Assembly: GCA_963793275.1 (NCBI GenBank)
Contig: CAWBZL010000004.1
Coordinates: 744,001-808,000 of the forward strand
DNA from: Marinirhabdus sp963793275
GTDB lineage: Bacteria; Bacteroidota; Bacteroidia; Flavobacteriales; Flavobacteriaceae
Reading direction: 5' to 3'
Length of the DNA stretch: 64,000 nt
Shown piece by piece: positions 51,603 through 59,886 of the stretch. Made by a program: the position numbers and the translations under genes. Every line of letters starts with the position of its first letter. The stretch's first letter is position 1. The notes below the pieces were generated by a model. It made no database searches. It was not told the DNA's origin and saw only the letters and a program-made list of their open reading frames with translations.

Positions 51603-53231
51603 CTACATCATTCCTGGCATCCCACCGCCCATTGGGGGCATTGCAGGACTGTCTTCTTTAATATCTACTAATGCGCATTCTGTGGTAAGAATCATTCCGG
51701 CAACAGATGCTGCGTTTTCCAGAGCGATACGCGTTACTTTCTTAGGGTCAATAATTCCCTTTTTAAGCATATCTACGTATGTTTCGGTCTTGGCGTCAAA
51801 ACCTTCGTTCTTTTTGCCTTCTCTTACTTTATTTACAACTACAGATCCTTCACCACCTGCATTTGCAACAATGGTGCGTAAAGGGGCTTCAATAGCTTTA
51901 GAGACGATCTGGATTCCTGTTGCTTCGTCCATAGTATCGGTAGAAAGTTTTGCCAATACCTTTTGGGCACGAACAAATGCTACACCACCACCAGCAACAA
52001 TACCTTCTTCCACAGCCGCACGGGTTGCGTGAAGTGCATCGTCTACACGGTCTTTCTTTTCTTTCATTTCTACTTCAGAAGCAGCACCTACGTATAATAC
52101 AGCTACACCGCCAGCCAACTTGGCCAAACGCTCTTGTAACTTCTCTTTATCGTAGTCGCTGGTAGTAGTCTCAATTTGAGACTTTATCTGTCCAACACGT
52201 GTTTGGATGTCGGCTTTTTTTCCGGCACCATTTACAATGGTTGTATTATCTTTATCGATAGTTACATTTTCTGCTGTTCCCAGCATTTCCAGCGTAGCAT
52301 TCTCAAGGGTGAAACCTCTTTCTTCCGAAATTACGGTTCCGCCTGTTAAAATTGCGATGTCTTCCAGCATTGCTTTTCTTCTGTCTCCAAAACCTGGTGC
52401 TTTTACAGCTGCGATCTTAAGCGATCCTCTAAGTTTATTTACTACTAAAGTCGCTAATGCTTCACCATCCAGATCTTCAGCAATAATCAACAAAGATTTT
52501 CCTTGCTGCGCTACAGGTTCCAGGATTGGCATTAAATCTTTCATTGAAGAAATTTTCTTGTCGCACAACAAGATCATCGGTTTCTCCAGTTCGGTTTGCA
52601 TCTTTTCGCTATCGGTAACAAAATAAGGAGAAAGGTAGCCGCGGTCAAACTGCATTCCTTCTACAACGTCTACATATGTTTCGGTTCCTTTTGCTTCTTC
52701 AACGGTAATGACCCCTTCTTTACCTACTTTTCCGAAGGCTTTAGCGATAAGTTTACCTATAGTCTCGTCATTATTTGCTGAAATGGAAGCAACCTGCTCG
52801 ATCATTTGTGAAGAGTTCCCCACTTTAGTCGATTGCTTTTCCAGGTCTTTAACAATAGCTTCAACGGCTTTATCGATTCCTCGTTTTAAATCCATTGGGT
52901 TTGCACCTGCAGCTACATTCTTTAAACCTTCTTTTACAATTGCCTGAGCCAAAACAGTTGCGGTTGTTGTACCATCTCCGGCTAGATCGTTGGTTCTGGA
53001 AGCAACCTCTTTCACCATTTGAGCACCCATGTTTTCAAGTGCATCCTCTAATTCTATTTCTTTTGCTACAGTAACACCATCTTTTGTTACTTGTGGTGCT
53101 CCGAAGCTTTTGCCAATAATTACGTTACGGCCTTTAGGTCCCAACGTTACTTTTACTGCGTTTGCCAAAGCATCCACGCCGCGTTTAATTGCGTCACGTG
53201 CTTCAATATCAAATTTTATATCTTTTGCCAT
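51603..53231 (-). CDS. groL: Chaperonin GroEL
   Basis: This 542-residue 60-kDa chaperonin has the markers TLGPKGRNVIIGKSFGAPQV and AGDGTTTATVLAQAIV, and ends with the flexible PPMGGGMPGMM tail. I chose ATG 53231 (MAKDIKFDIEARDAI); the frame extends upstream to 53249 with a poor start. GroEL forms double seven-fold rings and folds proteins with GroES. Here groES lies 441 bases away, an unusually wide gap filled by a broken four-helix-bundle gene. Confidence 0.98.
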   Translation of the reverse strand: MAKDIKFDIEARDAIKRGVDALANAVKVTLGPKGRNVIIGKSFGAPQVTKDGVTVAKEIELEDALENMGAQMVKEVASRTNDLAGDGTTTATVLAQAIVKEGLKNVAAGANPMDLKRGIDKAVEAIVKDLEKQSTKVGNSSQMIEQVASISANNDETIGKLIAKAFGKVGKEGVITVEEAKGTETYVDVVEGMQFDRGYLSPYFVTDSEKMQTELEKPMILLCDKKISSMKDLMPILEPVAQQGKSLLIIAEDLDGEALATLVVNKLRGSLKIAAVKAPGFGDRRKAMLEDIAILTGGTVISEERGFTLENATLEMLGTAENVTIDKDNTTIVNGAGKKADIQTRVGQIKSQIETTTSDYDKEKLQERLAKLAGGVAVLYVGAASEVEMKEKKDRVDDALHATRAAVEEGIVAGGGVAFVRAQKVLAKLSTDTMDEATGIQIVSKAIEAPLRTIVANAGGEGSVVVNKVREGKKNEGFDAKTETYVDMLKKGIIDPKKVTRIALENAASVAGMILTTECALVDIKEDSPAMPPMGGGMPGMM

Positions 53232-53264
53232 AATTTTTTGCTTGTGCAAAAAGCTGTAAGCTCA

Positions 53265-53282
53265 AGGCTTTATGCTTTATGC
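53265..53282 (+). repeat. Left flank of the four-helix-bundle insertion
   Basis: AGGCTTTATGCTTTATGC (53265-53282) pairs imperfectly, in inverted sense, with 53641-53665. Read on the minus strand, the right copy begins AGGCTTTACGC and ends GCTATATGC. The two copies frame the broken gene between groEL and groES. Confidence 0.5.
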
Positions 53283-53285
53283 TGG

Positions 53286-53636
53286 TTATTTTAGTGTTTG
53301 TTTTAATGTATAGGTCTTTTGTTTAATGATATTTATTCGCCTGATAAATATTTCAAAAGCACTGGTTTCAATATATTTTAAATCGTGAGAAAGAATAAGT
53401 AAATATTCAGTTTCATTGGCTGAACCTAATGCTATGGTCAAGAATCGATTAAATTCAGAATCGCTATCTCTACCACAACCTTCGCTAATATTGGTTGGGA
53501 TAGAAGCGGAAGCACGTCTAATTTGTGAGGTGATTCCATAGATTTCAGAATTTGGGAATGTACTTTAAATTTTATAGATATCTAATGTTAGCTGGTGGCT
53601 TAACTTCCAGATTTCATAATTTCTAAAATTCCTCAT
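53286..53636 (-). pseudogene. Four-helix-bundle (IVS-type) protein gene with one premature stop
   Basis: Reading ATG 53636 to TAA 53286 gives a product of the four-helix-bundle family (known from insertions in 23S rRNA): MRNFRNYEIWKLSHQLTLDI, then a TAA at codon 24 (53565-53567), then ITSQIRRASASIPTNISEGC and the rest with HDLKYIETSAFEIF. The total of 115 codons plus the stop fits the family's usual length. The sole defect is the stop, so the loss is recent. A sequencing error cannot be excluded. The gene is oriented with groES and groEL. Confidence 0.85.
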
Positions 53637-53640
53637 TCTT

Positions 53641-53665
53641 GCATATAGCTTTTAGCGTAAAGCCT
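53641..53665 (+). repeat. Right flank of the four-helix-bundle insertion
   Basis: This segment's reverse complement starts AGGCTTTACGC, like the left flank at 53265. The match is imperfect with a six-to-seven base insertion, so an inverted terminal repeat is suggested but not proved. Confidence 0.5.
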
Positions 53666-53672
53666 ATAGTGG

Positions 53673-53948
53673 TTAAACAATTGCGAGAATGTCTTCTTCA
53701 CGCATAATAAGGTAGTCGGTACCTTCAAGTTTAAGCTCGCTGCCGGAGTACTTTCCGTAAAGTACAGTGTCGCCTACTTTTACAGTCATATCGTAGTCTT
53801 TTTTGCCTTTACCTACGGCTACTACTTTACCTTGTTGAGGTTTTTCTTTTGCGCTATCCGGAATATACAATCCAGATGCTGTTTTTGTTTCTGCCGCCTG
53901 GGGCTCCACAACTACTCTGTCTGAAAGGGGTTGGATTTTTAATGCCAT
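53673..53948 (-). CDS. groS: Co-chaperonin GroES
   Basis: This 91-residue protein has the family start IQPLSDRVVVEPQAAETKTA, the loop with GLYIPDSAKEKPQQGKV, and the end DYLIMREEDILAIV. GroES caps the GroEL ring. Its leader carries a tight hairpin and, farther upstream, a sigma-54-like promoter. No CIRCE element was seen. The 441-base gap to groEL raises the question of whether both genes share a transcript. Confidence 0.98.
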   Translation of the reverse strand: MALKIQPLSDRVVVEPQAAETKTASGLYIPDSAKEKPQQGKVVAVGKGKKDYDMTVKVGDTVLYGKYSGSELKLEGTDYLIMREEDILAIV

Positions 53949-53968
53949 AATAAAATTTTTATTTTATT

Positions 53969-53986
53969 CTTCCACGAAGGTGGAAG
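53969..53986 (-). promoter_or_regulatory. Hairpin in the groES leader
   Basis: CTTCCAC (53969-53975) and GTGGAAG (53980-53986) form a 7-bp stem with a tight 4-base loop, 21 bases before the groES start codon. It might govern translation or message stability under heat; nothing more can be said. Confidence 0.5.
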
Positions 53987-54025
53987 TCGTGTTAAACTAA
54001 TAGTTAATTTGTCTCCTACCCAATA

Positions 54026-54042
54026 GGCAGAAAGTATGCCAA
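54026..54042 (-). promoter_or_regulatory. Sigma-54-like promoter of groES
   Basis: On the minus strand the bases read TTGGCATACTTTCTGCC (54042 to 54026). The -24 GG (54040-54039) and the -12 GC (54028-54027) are separated by exactly ten bases, and TTGGCA fits the -24 box fully. Transcription would start near 54015. A sigma-54 activator gene lies 2 kb away. Chance occurrence remains possible. Confidence 0.5.
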
Positions 54043-54079
54043 GGGTGTATATCTGCCATATTGAAACCATTGTAAATAA

Positions 54080-54110
54080 AAAATGCCAGCTTGTCATAAG
54101 CTGGCATTTT
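54080..54110. terminator. Terminator after secG
   Basis: Stem AAAATGCCAGCTT (54080-54092) and AAGCTGGCATTTT (54098-54110) with a five-base loop, flanked by A and T runs. It separates the secG operon from the groES promoter. Confidence 0.85.
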
Positions 54111-54129
54111 CAATAGTATATTTTTGTGA

Positions 54130-54471
54130 TTACTCACCGTCTGGATCTGTTCCAGCGTCTGTATTTGTATCTGTTGTAGTATCCGGCACTACATTTTCAA
54201 CATTTTCCTGAAATGTACTTTCCGTTCCTGTACCATTCATAATTGGGATATTACTGGCAAGTATTAAGACTAACAAGGCGATTGCCAGCGTCCAGGTACT
54301 TTTGTCTAAAAAGTCGGTTGTTTTTTTAACACCACCCATTTGGGCACCGCCACCACCGCCACCAAAGGAAGATGACAATCCGCCACCTTTTGGGTTTTGT
54401 ACCATAATAACAATCACCAATAAAAAGGCGATAAAAATAATCAAGACTAAAAATATTGTAAACGTGCTCAT
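54130..54471 (-). CDS. secG: Protein translocase subunit SecG
   Basis: This 113-residue membrane protein of the SecYEG channel has two helices (FTIFLVLIIFIAFLLVIVIM and TWTLAIALLVLILASNI) and, between them, the family's glycine-rich NPKGGGLSSSFGGGGGGAQM. The acidic Asp/Thr tail (VPDTTTDTNTDAGTDPDGE) is extra. It overlaps the TPR-like gene by four bases, so it belongs to the miaB-to-secG strand group. Confidence 0.95.
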   Translation of the reverse strand: MSTFTIFLVLIIFIAFLLVIVIMVQNPKGGGLSSSFGGGGGGAQMGGVKKTTDFLDKSTWTLAIALLVLILASNIPIMNGTGTESTFQENVENVVPDTTTDTNTDAGTDPDGE

Positions 54472-55400
54472 TGTGCTTCTTTTGTATTCAGTTTTTTAAT
54501 TGCCCGAATTTGGTCTGCAAAGAAACCACTTTTTTCGGGATTTTTCAAAATTAATATTTCATAAGCTTTAATAGCTTTTTTATAATTCTTTTGTTGTAGG
54601 TAGACCTTCGCTAAAGTCTCTGTCATCAAGGCATTTGGCGTTTGTGTATATGGTTCGGCAAGGTCCGGTTGTCTGGTTTGTGAGATAGAAACCTCCAGTT
54701 TTGGCTTTTCCTGAATAAATTTTTCAATCAATTCGTACTTTTTTTCAACCGAAGCTGCTGTTTCGTCTTCACCTGTTCTCTGTGTAGTTTCTTCGGCATT
54801 CTCTTTTACAATCTTTTCAGTTCGCTCAATGGGTTTTGCCTGTGTTAATTGCAACCATTCACTAAAAGAATGGGTATCATCTTTTTTGAAAGGAAGGGGA
54901 GCATCAACTTTGATCACATTTTCTTCTAAGACTTCAGTTTCAGTTTCGATTTCATTTCGGTTATCTTCTGAAATTTCTACTACCGATTGTACTTTACGCT
55001 CAAACAACAGCGGATTTAAAATCGCTTCAGCTTTTTGCAATTCGGCTTTCATTTGCGTATCAAGTTCCAGTGCCGTTTGTTCTGAAATATCTTCTATTTC
55101 TACTTCAATTTCGTTCACCGAAGCATCGTGCTGTAAGATGAGTTCCGAAATTTTATTTTGCACAAATTCCTTCGAAGTAATATATTGAAACAGAATATCA
55201 CGATCTGCTGTATGTGCTGCCGTTACTTTTAAGGTGTCATTATATAAAAAGCTGTTGGTATTTTTAAGGCCTTTTAACTGTAATGCCCGTGCACTCTGAA
55301 AGTACGGGTATTTTTGAACCACAGTATCAATCTCTGCCAGTTGTTGTTCTGTCAACTGCTGCGGATGTGCCAGTAAATATGTAAAAGTCTCTGTGTTCAC
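54468..55400 (-). CDS. Protein with C-terminal TPR-like repeat, unknown role
   Basis: This is a 310-residue protein without signal peptide. The N-terminal part (LLAHPQQLTEQQLAEIDTVV and FQSARALQLKGLKN) is helical. The middle is an acidic disordered stretch (about residues 115-230). The C-terminus has a TPR-like pair (TETLAKVYLQQKNYKKAIKA and LKNPEKSGFFADQIRAI). It sits between lptE and secG, an order conserved in flavobacteria. A link to export or LPS assembly is only suggested by position. Confidence 0.75.
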   Translation of the reverse strand: MNTETFTYLLAHPQQLTEQQLAEIDTVVQKYPYFQSARALQLKGLKNTNSFLYNDTLKVTAAHTADRDILFQYITSKEFVQNKISELILQHDASVNEIEVEIEDISEQTALELDTQMKAELQKAEAILNPLLFERKVQSVVEISEDNRNEIETETEVLEENVIKVDAPLPFKKDDTHSFSEWLQLTQAKPIERTEKIVKENAEETTQRTGEDETAASVEKKYELIEKFIQEKPKLEVSISQTRQPDLAEPYTQTPNALMTETLAKVYLQQKNYKKAIKAYEILILKNPEKSGFFADQIRAIKKLNTKEAQ

Positions 55401-55402
55401 AA

Positions 55403-55915
55403 TTACCAGTTAGCGAGTGATTTATTAAAAATATCCTGTGTAATACGTTCAAAAATAATATTAATCGCATCGTCCAGAGCGGCACCTGTAAGTTGACGCC
55501 CGCCGGCATAGTCAAAATAGAAAGAGAAACGTTGTTCAAAATCTTTTTCTTCTTTATTGGTATTAAAAAACCGAACATTCACACTTATAGTTAATCTGTT
55601 TTGAGCCGCAGTACTGTTGGATTGTGCAGTAATTGGGGCGATATAATATTCTGTGATCTCACCTTCATAAATAAGATCTCCATTGTTATTTACCAGATCC
55701 AGACTTGTTTGGTTTATGAGGATGTCCTGTAATTTTAACGTAAAATCCCTGGCAATCCCTGGCTCTACGATAGGCGCATTGTTCTGAAAAAAGTTAACCT
55801 GAAATGTCTTCGTAGTGCTGTAATCTATATCTGCTCCCGTAAAGGAGTAAAATTTGCATCCCTGAAATAAAGGGAGTAGCATTACTAGTAATATTATTTT
55901 AACGTGTTTTTGCAT
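55403..55915 (-). CDS. lptE: LPS-assembly lipoprotein LptE
   Basis: This 170-residue lipoprotein has the signal IILLVMLLPLFQGCKFYSFTG and a fold with GIARDFTLKLQDILINQTSL and TISVNVRFFNTNKEEKDFEQ, as in the Bacteroidota LptE family. It plugs the LptD barrel that inserts lipopolysaccharide into the outer membrane. It follows the sigma-54 regulator by 15 bases and precedes the TPR-like gene by two bases, pointing to one transcript. Confidence 0.88.
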   Translation of the reverse strand: MQKHVKIILLVMLLPLFQGCKFYSFTGADIDYSTTKTFQVNFFQNNAPIVEPGIARDFTLKLQDILINQTSLDLVNNNGDLIYEGEITEYYIAPITAQSNSTAAQNRLTISVNVRFFNTNKEEKDFEQRFSFYFDYAGGRQLTGAALDDAINIIFERITQDIFNKSLANW

Positions 55916-55930
55916 TACTAGCGAATATAG

Positions 55931-57211
55931 TTATAAATCATATTGTTTTATCTTTCTATAGAGTGTTCGTTCACTTATACCTAATTCGTCTGCGGCATCT
56001 TTACGTTTTCCGTTATACTTTTCTAAAGATTTTTTAATGAGTTCCAGCTCTTTGTCCTGTAGCGATAAACTTTCTTCTTCTTCAATTTCTTCGGCGAAAT
56101 CGTATTTATCTGCTCTTTTTTCTGAAGCTTTTTCAGCAATATTTAAAACTTCAACGCTAGCTGGCTCCTCATATTCTTCTTCCACAATAGCGGCCAACTC
56201 TTCCTGGTGATTATGTTTTTCTGAATATATTTTATTTATGAGTCCGCTGTTTTCTTCTTTTACCTTCGAAGCATTTCCGGAACCCGAATTCATGAGTTCT
56301 AAAGTGAGTTTTTTCAGGTCGTTTACATCGCGTTGCATATCGAACAGCACTTTGTACAAAATATCCCGTTCGTTACTAAAGTCACTTTCGCTTTTCTTCG
56401 GATTGATAACTGCGGGTAAATTACTGCCCATATCCGGTAGATACTGTCGTAATTTTTCCCGGCCAATATTCCGTTCTTGTTCCAGTACTGAGATCTGTTC
56501 TGCAACATTACGTAATTGACGTATATTTCCGCTCCAGCGATAATTGAGCAACATTTGTACGGCACCATCATCTAACCGAAGCGTTGGCATTTTATATTTT
56601 TGCGCAAAATCTGCAGCAAATTTCCTGAACAATAAGTGAATATCTTCAGAACGCTCCCGCAAAGGCGGTAAATTAATATCTACCGTGCTTAAACGGTAAA
56701 AAAGGTCTTCTCTAAATTTTCCTTTGTTGATGGCTTCGGTCATTTTTACATTGGTAGCAGCCACAATGCGTACGTCTGTCTTCTGTATTTTTGACGAACC
56801 AACTTTTAAAAATTCACCATTTTCCAACACACGCAACAAACGCACTTGGGTAGGTAAGGGGAGTTCGCCCACTTCATCAAGAAAAATGGTGCCACCGTCT
56901 GCAACTTCAAAATAACCGCTACGGGTAGCTGTGGCTCCTGTAAAAGATCCTTTTTCGTGACCAAAAAGTTCGCTGTCTATAGTTCCTTCAGGGATGGCTC
57001 CACAGTTTACGGCGATGTACTTCCCGTGTTTGCGGTGCGATAGTGAATGTATAATTTTAGGAATACTTTCTTTTCCTACACCACTCTCACCAGTTACCAA
57101 CACCGAAATATCGGTAGGGGCAACCTGAATGGCTTTTTCTACGGCACGGTTTAGTTTTGGGTCGTTCCCAATAATTCCAAACCGTTGTTTTGTTGCTTGT
57201 ACACTTTCCAT
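55931..57211 (-). CDS. Sigma-54-dependent transcription activator without receiver domain
   Basis: This 426-residue AAA+ activator has Walker A VTGESGVGKES and Walker B GGTIFLDEVGELPLPTQVRL. The sigma-54 contact loop reads GSFTGA instead of the usual GAFTGA. A C-terminal Fis-type helix-turn-helix has KRKDAADELGISERTLYRKI. It lacks an N-terminal receiver or sensor domain, so its activity may be set by another protein or by its own level. It lies between miaB and lptE. Its possible target before groES is noted in this annotation. Confidence 0.92.
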   Translation of the reverse strand: MESVQATKQRFGIIGNDPKLNRAVEKAIQVAPTDISVLVTGESGVGKESIPKIIHSLSHRKHGKYIAVNCGAIPEGTIDSELFGHEKGSFTGATATRSGYFEVADGGTIFLDEVGELPLPTQVRLLRVLENGEFLKVGSSKIQKTDVRIVAATNVKMTEAINKGKFREDLFYRLSTVDINLPPLRERSEDIHLLFRKFAADFAQKYKMPTLRLDDGAVQMLLNYRWSGNIRQLRNVAEQISVLEQERNIGREKLRQYLPDMGSNLPAVINPKKSESDFSNERDILYKVLFDMQRDVNDLKKLTLELMNSGSGNASKVKEENSGLINKIYSEKHNHQEELAAIVEEEYEEPASVEVLNIAEKASEKRADKYDFAEEIEEEESLSLQDKELELIKKSLEKYNGKRKDAADELGISERTLYRKIKQYDL

Positions 57212-57358
57212 AATTATATTTATTCCAAATCTTTAAATCCCAAAACTGATCAACTCATCAATCTACTTGTTTTTTAATGTCACTCTACATCTGATGTCCC
57301 TGAATGGTTTTAATGTAAGCAAAAACTTAAAAGTAACATTGTGTCGGGATGCCCGGGA

Positions 57359-58795
57359 TTACTTAACCGCCACTCCAATTAACGTAGCACTGGTACACTC
57401 GTGAATTTTCACATTCACAAAATCGCCTATATTGTGATTTCCTTTTGGGAATACCACACCTATACTTTGCTCATTACGGCCGCTCCATTGATTAGGATCT
57501 TTTTTAGATTCTTTTTCTATTAAAACTTCGGTTGTTTTGCCTACAAATTGTTGTGTACGGTAAGCTGCGTGCGCTCTTTGAGTATCAACAATTTCGGTCA
57601 ATCTTCTTTTTTTTGTTGCTTCGGGGATATCGTCTTCAAACTTTCTGGCGGCCATAGTTCCGGGTCTTTCAGAATATTTGTACATATAGCCAAAGGCAAA
57701 TTTTATATCTTCCATTAATTGTAAGGTATCCCGGTGGTCTTGCTCGGTTTCGCCCGGGAAGCCCACGATAATATCCTGTGAGATACTACAATTGGGTAAA
57801 ATCTCCCACATTCTTTTTACAAGTGCTCGATACTCGTCTGCGGTGTGCTGGCGGTTCATTTCCTCTAGTATACGGTCACTACCACTTTGGAAGGGCAGGT
57901 GAACGTGCTTACAAATATTTTTATGTTTTGCCATCACGTGAAAAACCTCTTCGGTCATATCCTGCGGATTACTAGTTGAAAACCGTACACGCATTTCTGG
58001 TTGTGCCTGAGCCACTATATCCAATAATTGTGAAAAAGACGTTGCGGTGGCTTTCTCCATTTCGGAAGCATTTTTGAAATCTTTTTTAAGTCCGCCACCA
58101 TACCACACGTAACTATCTACATTTTGCCCAAGCAAGGTAATTTCTTTATAGCCCTTTAAAGCAAGATCGTTTATTTCTTCAAGTATACTCTGCGGGTCAC
58201 GGCTACGTTCGCGTCCTCTTGTAAACGGCACTACGCAAAACGTACACATATTGTCACAGCCTCTGGTAATGCTCACTAAGGCATTAATTCCGTTGGTATT
58301 TAAACGAACAGGAGCAATATCTCCATAGGTTTCATCTTTAGAAAGTATCACATTTACAGCATCATTTCCTGCTTCAACTTCAGCTAAAAGATTAGGAAGG
58401 TCTTTGTAGGCATCTGGTCCCACTACCATATCGACTATTTTTTCTTCGTCCAGAAATTTTTCTTTTAAGCGCTCGGCCATACAGCCCAATACGCCTACTT
58501 TCATTTTTGGATTGTGATCGCGTTTTACGGCGTTATATTTTTCCAGACGCTTGCGTACGGTTTGTTCTGCTTTGTCTCTTATAGAACAGGTGTTCACCAA
58601 TACAAGATCTGCTTCTTCCAGTTTTTGAGTGGTATTAAAGCCTTGCTCGTTAAGGATAGATGCAACAATCTCGCTGTCGCTAAAGTTCATAGCACAGCCA
58701 TAACTTTCAATAAAAAGTTTTTTGGTATTCTCTTTTTTGTGTTCTAAAACGAGAGAATTTCCTTGTTTGGTTTCGTCTATAGTTTTGTCTTGCAT
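57359..58795 (-). CDS. miaB: tRNA-2-methylthio-N6-dimethylallyladenosine synthase MiaB
   Basis: This 478-residue radical SAM enzyme adds a methylthio group to i6A at tRNA position 37. The N-terminal UPF0004 cluster uses three Cys (ESYGCAMNFSDSE, NTCSIRDKAE and VLGCMAERLKE). The radical SAM cluster is RGCDNMCTFCVVPFTRGRER. A TRAM domain closes it. I chose ATG 58795 (MQDKTID) as the start over 58831. A 147-base gap separates it from the activator gene downstream. Confidence 0.96.
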   Translation of the reverse strand: MQDKTIDETKQGNSLVLEHKKENTKKLFIESYGCAMNFSDSEIVASILNEQGFNTTQKLEEADLVLVNTCSIRDKAEQTVRKRLEKYNAVKRDHNPKMKVGVLGCMAERLKEKFLDEEKIVDMVVGPDAYKDLPNLLAEVEAGNDAVNVILSKDETYGDIAPVRLNTNGINALVSITRGCDNMCTFCVVPFTRGRERSRDPQSILEEINDLALKGYKEITLLGQNVDSYVWYGGGLKKDFKNASEMEKATATSFSQLLDIVAQAQPEMRVRFSTSNPQDMTEEVFHVMAKHKNICKHVHLPFQSGSDRILEEMNRQHTADEYRALVKRMWEILPNCSISQDIIVGFPGETEQDHRDTLQLMEDIKFAFGYMYKYSERPGTMAARKFEDDIPEATKKRRLTEIVDTQRAHAAYRTQQFVGKTTEVLIEKESKKDPNQWSGRNEQSIGVVFPKGNHNIGDFVNVKIHECTSATLIGVAVK

Positions 58796-58921
58796 AGGTT
58801 TTTGCTGAAATCTGAATACCGCTTCCTTCAAGCAGCGTGCAAAGATATGGATAAATCTATATTTGTGTCAAAATGGCAGATTTCTTTTTTCTATCTTTAG
58901 CTTTAAAATAAAAACCACTTT

Positions 58922-59674
58922 ATGGAGCATCCTATTTTTACTAAAATTGAAAACGCTCAAAAACCGGATTTTGGCGATTTGCTAACGAAGACGTTCGATA
59001 GTGTCAAAGACCTTTGGCAACCTGCGTTATACCACGGTCTCATAAGCATGCTTTTTATGATTCCCTTTTTGTTGGTTATCTACATTCCGTTGGCACCCTT
59101 CTATATTGGTTTGTTTGAGAATTTTGGCGATCCATACTACCAGCCAGCGTTCGATTACCAGGTTTCTTTTTGGATTTGGTACACATTGGGTGTATTATTT
59201 TTATCACTTATTGTTCAATTGTTTAATTTTTCTTTGGTAGCTCATTTTTATAAAGTTATTCGACTAAAGGACGAAGGTTCCACTCAAAATCCGGGAGGGT
59301 ATTTTTCCTGTTTGAAGGGGAATGTAGGTAAAATTTTAGGGCTCAATCTTGTGGCAATGTGTATTGCTATAGCAGCTGCTTTGTTGTGCTATTTACCATT
59401 ATTTTATGTTATGGTGCCGCTACAGCTATTTGCAGTAATTTTCACTTTCAATCAAGACTTGTCTGTGTCTCAAATTTTGAAAGCAGCTTTTAAGCTAGGG
59501 CATAAATTCTGGCTTATTATCTTCGGAATTGTGATGATAAGCAGTATGGTGGCGCAATTAGGAATTATATTTTGCTTCGTTGGTATTTTTGTAACCCAAC
59601 TTTTTGTGCACATACCTATATATAATATCTATAAAAAGACGGTGGGTTTTTCTGCGGAAATATCTGAAGAATAG
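58922..59674 (+). CDS. Multi-helix membrane protein, unknown function
   Basis: This 250-residue protein has about six hydrophobic helices (GLISMLFMIPFLLVIYIPLA, FWIWYTLGVLFLSLIVQLF, LNLVAMCIAIAAALLCYLPL and others) and an N-terminal soluble part of 35 residues. I recognise no specific function; relatives in flavobacteria are usually called membrane proteins. It is monocistronic, divergent to miaB and upstream of topA, with a bulged terminator after it. Confidence 0.75.
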   Translation: MEHPIFTKIENAQKPDFGDLLTKTFDSVKDLWQPALYHGLISMLFMIPFLLVIYIPLAPFYIGLFENFGDPYYQPAFDYQVSFWIWYTLGVLFLSLIVQLFNFSLVAHFYKVIRLKDEGSTQNPGGYFSCLKGNVGKILGLNLVAMCIAIAAALLCYLPLFYVMVPLQLFAVIFTFNQDLSVSQILKAAFKLGHKFWLIIFGIVMISSMVAQLGIIFCFVGIFVTQLFVHIPIYNIYKKTVGFSAEISEE

Positions 59675-59756
59675 ATGCGCAAAATTCATTTATTGTTGGT
59701 TTTGTCATAAATTTAAGTGTTTTAATAATTCAAATTAAGGTAAAGTTTCAGCAGGA

Positions 59757-59793
59757 TTAGACGGCTTTCATTGTTAACGGAAGCCTAATTTTT
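59757..59793 (+). terminator. Bulged terminator before topA
   Basis: TTAGACGGCTT pairs, with a bulge, to GGAAGCCTAA, and a T run follows. The stem is imperfect, so termination may be partial. Confidence 0.4.
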
Positions 59794-59825
59794 ACACTTA
59801 AAATCTCGTTATAAAAAAAATCACA

Positions 59826-59833
59826 TACTTTTG
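59826..59833 (+). promoter_or_regulatory. -7 box before topA
   Basis: TACTTTTG fits the TAnnTTTG element and lies 53 bases before ATG 59887. A TTTG at the -33 position is missing, so the match is only half. Confidence 0.4.
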
Positions 59834-59886
59834 TAATCCAAAAATTGCATTCCTTTCTTCATTGGAATGAGTAAGAAAAAGAACAG

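Noticed and set aside
53232..53249. Longer groEL frame (MHKQKI)
   Set aside because: GroEL starts MAKDIKF in this group, and ATG 53231 fits.
53949..54129. CIRCE element before groES
   Set aside because: The TTAGCACTC/GAGTGCTAA arms are not present; only the short hairpin and the sigma-54-like site were seen.
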